Positions 61,454 through 64,000 of a stretch of DNA of 64,000 bases are shown here, in pieces (position 1 is the stretch's first letter; the number at the start of each line of letters is the position of its first letter). Position numbers and translations under genes: made by a program. This DNA comes from Acidobacteriota bacterium. GTDB taxonomy: Bacteria; Acidobacteriota; Blastocatellia; Pyrinomonadales; Pyrinomonadaceae. The notes beneath the pieces are model-generated. The model saw only the letters and a list, made by a program, of their open reading frames with translations, was not told the DNA's origin and made no database searches. The DNA lies in contig JAIVJI010000007.1 of the NCBI GenBank assembly GCA_020200135.1, positions 2,586 to 66,585 on the forward strand, given 5' to 3'.

Positions 61454-62302
61454 CTAGCCGACGAACTCGGCCACGACGCGGCGCGGGATGATGCCGCGCT
61501 CGAAGCCCTCGTCGAGCAGGAGCTGGACGGCGCGCCGCCCGCGCTCGGTGTAGTCGAGCGTGAGCTGGTTGACCCACATCCCGACGAAGCGGTCGGCCAG
61601 TTCCGTGTCCATGTCGCGCGCGAACTGCATGGCGTATTCGAGCGCGTCGCGGCGGTTGTCGAGCGAGAACTGGATGGACTGGCGCAGGTACTCGGAGACG
61701 CGCGCGACCGTCTCCGGCCCCAAATCGCGGCGGATGACGTTGCCGCCCATCGGCAGCGGCAGGTCGTGCCGCTCCTTCCACCACTCGCCGAGGTCCACGA
61801 CCTTGTGGAGCCCGAGCCGCTGGTAGAAGAGCTGCCCCTCGTGGATGAGCAGTCCGGCGTCGGCGTCTCCGGCCTGCACGGCCGCGATGATCTGGTCGAA
61901 GGGGACGACCACGTACTCGAAGTCGGGGCAGAGGATGCGCAGCGCGAGGAAGGCGCTCGTCATCGTGCCGGGCACGGCGACCTTCAGCCGCGCGATGTCC
62001 CCGACCCCGTGCGGCTCGCGCGCGACGACGATGGGGCCGTAGCCGTCGCCGATTGACGCCCCGTGCGGGAGCAGGGCGTACCTGTCCGAGACGTAGGCGT
62101 AGGCGTGGAAGCTGACGGCCGTCACGTCGTAGACGCCGCGCGTCGCCTTCTCGTTCAGCGTCTGGATGTCTTCGAGCGTGTGCTCGAACCGCAAATCGCC
62201 GGTGTCGATCTTGTTCGTCGCCAGCCCATAGAACATGAAGGCGTCGTCCGAGTCGGGCGAGTGCGCGACCGTGATGGTGCGGGTCTCTGTTGCTGTCGTC
62301 AT
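61454..62302 (-). CDS. mqnD: 1,4-dihydroxy-6-naphthoate synthase (futalosine pathway)
   Basis: 282 residues. The N-terminal [20 protein letters not shown] is the MqnD-type form of the MqnA/MqnD family, followed by [46 protein letters not shown] and [20 protein letters not shown]. It cleaves cyclic de-hypoxanthinyl futalosine to 1,4-dihydroxy-6-naphthoate in menaquinone synthesis. The 3' end of mqnE lies 1.5 kb upstream on the same strand, which supports the assignment. MqnA (chorismate dehydratase) is the alternative, less likely from the N-terminal motif. Confidence 0.9.
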   Translation of the reverse strand: MTTATETRTITVAHSPDSDDAFMFYGLATNKIDTGDLRFEHTLEDIQTLNEKATRGVYDVTAVSFHAYAYVSDRYALLPHGASIGDGYGPIVVAREPHGVGDIARLKVAVPGTMTSAFLALRILCPDFEYVVVPFDQIIAAVQAGDADAGLLIHEGQLFYQRLGLHKVVDLGEWWKERHDLPLPMGGNVIRRDLGPETVARVSEYLRQSIQFSLDNRRDALEYAMQFARDMDTELADRFVGMWVNQLTLDYTERGRRAVQLLLDEGFERGIIPRRVVAEFVG

Positions 62303-62339
62303 GATGTTAAAGAATCAGTCCTTGTAATGAAGTCGTCCG

Positions 62340-62816
62340 TCATTCCGCGGCCCCGCCGTCGGCCGCCGGCCCCCCGCCCCCGGCCTCGCAGCGCAGCCCG
62401 CGTTCGAGCAGCAGGGAGGCCAGCGCCAGCGGCGAGAGGTAGTTGATGTAGAGGCCGCCCCCGCCGGGGATGCGGAGGTACGAGTCCTCCTCCGTCCAGG
62501 ACTCCCAGTGGCAGAGGAGCGCGTTGACCTCCGGGCACCAGCCGACCTTGATCGAGGCGCCGGAGAGGAGGTAGGCCGTGCCCCCCGTGTAGGTCTTGTA
62601 GCGGGAGGCGTGCAGCTCAGAAGACGGGGCGCTGGACGCTATCGGGAGCACCGGGGCCTTGCACCTCCTGCGCTGCCCGTCCGTCCGCAGGACATAGTCG
62701 GGCAGCTCGTAGCGTTCGTAGAGCGACTCGACGCGCGCGATGACCTCGTCGCGCCCAAGTTCGCCGGGGAGCGCCGCCAGCTCGCGCTTGAAGTCCTCCA
62801 ACTGCTCCGGCCTCAC
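62340..62816 (-). CDS. hypothetical protein
   Basis: 158 residues, mostly soluble, with RDEVIARVESLYERYELPDY at the N-terminus and SGASIKVGWCPEVNALLCHW in the middle, ending in a Gly/Ala-rich tail. No known domain recognised. The start overlaps the upstream secreted-protein gene by 4 bp, so the two are coupled. 37 bp before mqnD, so it may share the menaquinone transcript. Confidence 0.6.
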   Translation of the reverse strand: MRPEQLEDFKRELAALPGELGRDEVIARVESLYERYELPDYVLRTDGQRRRCKAPVLPIASSAPSSELHASRYKTYTGGTAYLLSGASIKVGWCPEVNALLCHWESWTEEDSYLRIPGGGGLYINYLSPLALASLLLERGLRCEAGGGGPAADGGAAE

Positions 62817-63367
62817 GGCTCGGGCTCCTGCGGCTCGTCGGGGTGGCGCTCGACGGCCTTGCGGAGCAGGCGGAAGCGCCCGCGGTCGAAGAGGAAGTAG
62901 TAGGCCGTGTAGCCCCCGCGGCCGTCGTAGTAGTTCTGCGTGATGCGGAGCAGCTTGCTGTCGAGGCGGAACCAGCGCGAGCGCGCCGCCCCGTCCTCCG
63001 TGTCGGGGATGTCCATGTACTCGACCGGCGGGAAGTAGGCGCGGCCGGTCACGGCGTCCACCACGCCCATCTGCGCGCAGCCCGTGCCGCAGCCCCAGAC
63101 GACGACCGTGTAGCGGCCGGCGAAGTTCGGCCCCGCGCGCGAGTCCTCCCTCAGCCGCGTGCGGTACGCGCGCGCCTTACGGCTGTCGAGCCGGACGGGC
63201 GCGACCGTCCCGCGGTAGACCTCGCGGACGGGGTAGTCCTCGAAACGCGGCGCGGGCCGCCCGCCCCGAGCCTTCCACGCCTGCGCGCTCGCGCCCGGGC
63301 TGAACGCGTGCGCGCAGGCGAAGAGGGCGAGCGCGACCGAGAGTAGTTGTTTCAAGCTCGTCTTCAT
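62813..63367 (-). CDS. secreted hypothetical protein
   Basis: 184 residues. Signal peptide LLSVALALFACAHAFSPGASA. The mature protein has FAGRYTVVVWGCGTGCAQMG, where two cysteines five apart could form a disulfide, and YFPPVEYMD and GYTAYYFLFDRGRF. The style fits a small periplasmic beta-rich domain. ATG at 63367 chosen for the signal peptide. Overlaps the next gene by 4 bp. Confidence 0.68.
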   Translation of the reverse strand: MKTSLKQLLSVALALFACAHAFSPGASAQAWKARGGRPAPRFEDYPVREVYRGTVAPVRLDSRKARAYRTRLREDSRAGPNFAGRYTVVVWGCGTGCAQMGVVDAVTGRAYFPPVEYMDIPDTEDGAARSRWFRLDSKLLRITQNYYDGRGGYTAYYFLFDRGRFRLLRKAVERHPDEPQEPEP

Positions 63368-63423
63368 GGGTAGTCGTGGAGGCCGACCGGCCCGCACGGC
63401 CGCGCCCGCCCCAGGTCAAGCCT

Positions 63424-63738
63424 TCAACCCTGAGACTTCCCGTCGCGCCCCTGCGAGATGATGTCGATGATGGCGTTAAGCCGCTGGTCGGTGTGCGCCT
63501 GCGCCTCCGCTAGCTCGGTCATCTTGACGGTTAAATCCGTCTGCGCCCTACCGAGTTCGTTGACGGTGTTGTTTAGGTCGGTGGCTGCGTTATAGAGGTG
63601 GACTGCGGCTGTCTCAAGCTGGCCGATACGCTCTTCAGCCATCTCCTGCGACCTGCGCATCCGCTCCATGCCTTCGGCAAAGCTCTCCTGCTGTTTGATG
63701 ATGAACTCCATCACCCTCTGAATCTCTTCGTTGGTCAT
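63424..63738 (-). CDS. small coiled-coil protein
   Basis: 104 residues forming an almost continuous helix with heptad character (FAEGMERMRRSQEMAEERIG, LNNTVNELGRAQTDLTVKMT). Such short coiled-coil proteins are frequent and of unknown role. GAGACGCGC lies before the ATG. It stands between mqnE and the secreted-protein gene on the same strand. Confidence 0.7.
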   Translation of the reverse strand: MTNEEIQRVMEFIIKQQESFAEGMERMRRSQEMAEERIGQLETAAVHLYNAATDLNNTVNELGRAQTDLTVKMTELAEAQAHTDQRLNAIIDIISQGRDGKSQG

Positions 63739-63817
63739 GCGCGTCTCCTCGTCTCAAGAGTCGTCGGGTGGTGGTGTCACGCTGGTTGGCGGGCCCGCGC
63801 GGGCGGAGGCGATTTCG

Positions 63818-64000
63818 TCACGCGTGCGCGGGCTCGCGTTCGACGGGACGGTAGAGCGTGTCGCGCTCGACCGCCTGGAGGCCGGCGTCTTCGATGAGCG
63901 CGACGATCTCGTCCTTCGACATCTTGACCTCGCCGTTCGACTCGACCGAGTAGCTCTCGGAGAGTTCGCCGCCCTCGGTGATGGTGCCGTCGAGGTCGTT
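63818..64000 (-). CDS. mqnE: aminofutalosine synthase (MqnE), C-terminal end
   Basis: The last 60 residues of a protein that continues past the window edge. It starts [11 protein letters not shown] and ends [20 protein letters not shown] then VEREPAHA. The phrase DLDGT and the closing [11 protein letters not shown] fit the C-terminus of MqnE, the radical-SAM enzyme that makes aminodeoxyfutalosine. MqnC is the alternative, but its usual motif differs. Same strand as mqnD. Confidence 0.72.
   Translation of the reverse strand, partial: NDLDGTITEGGELSESYSVESNGEVKMSKDEIVALIEDAGLQAVERDTLYRPVEREPAHA

Overview
The window is GC-rich (roughly two thirds G+C) bacterial chromosome. Several genes point to Acidobacteriota, probably near Blastocatellia. 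These are three secreted or fragmentary VWFA-related proteins of the acidobacterial type, an ECF sigma factor of the Sig-70_X6 type next to a Ser/Thr kinase with a TolB/PD40 propeller, a propeller-DUF4214 protein, and futalosine-pathway menaquinone genes. The phylum call is inference from gene content; there is no rRNA gene here.

Layout. 0-5.3 kb: NTF2-like/methyltransferase fusion, membrane protein, trehalose synthase (treS), secreted PQQ-like propeller. 5.4-16.9 kb: a tight operon with a DUF1175 protein, a 1632-aa alpha-2-macroglobulin (A2M) with a CTEQ thioester, a membrane protein, a secreted protein, and a 936-aa fusion of penicillin-binding-like transpeptidase, SpoIID/LytB and HExxH peptidase domains, overlapping heme A synthase (ctaA). 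17-25 kb: M50-like protease, kinase plus ECF sigma pair, two secreted proteins. 25-27.5 kb: moaC, moeA and a nucleotidyltransferase.

27.5-39.3 kb is an accessory, defence-type island. It opens with a tandem array of 21-bp units. It then holds a four-gene operon (RARYF/PW protein, small frameshifted protein, PLD-family protein, unknown protein), an HNH endonuclease with a probable DNA-reading N-terminal domain, an HTH-nucleotidyltransferase/HEPN toxin-antitoxin operon with two tandem palindromic operators abutting the start codon, a pRiA4b Orf3-like protein, a DUF1186/SEC-C protein and a Uma2 nuclease remnant. No integrase or transposase was found. 39.5-43.5 kb: a histidine kinase fused in frame to a truncated receiver domain, then a REC-PAS-GGDEF-EAL protein. 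44 kb: tRNA-Asp and tRNA-Val.

44.3-64 kb: M28 peptidase, VWFA proteins, M14-type peptidase, PlsC-like acyltransferase, glgC and, at the right edge, mqnD and the 3' end of mqnE. Between 47.4 and 53.4 kb lie deoB, hpt, rpiB and deoC. RpiB and DeoC carry extra N-terminal amphipathic helices that look like bacterial-microcompartment encapsulation peptides, so this is probably cargo of a sugar-phosphate-type microcompartment whose shell genes lie outside the window. A low-GC insert with a VapBC-like toxin-antitoxin pair separates rpiB from deoC.

Many gene ends carry long, often perfect inverted repeats, and several are built from 7-nt tandem units. treS with glgC suggests trehalose/glycogen storage; deoB, deoC, rpiB and hpt form a nucleoside and pentose-phosphate salvage set; ctaA and mqnD/mqnE serve respiration.
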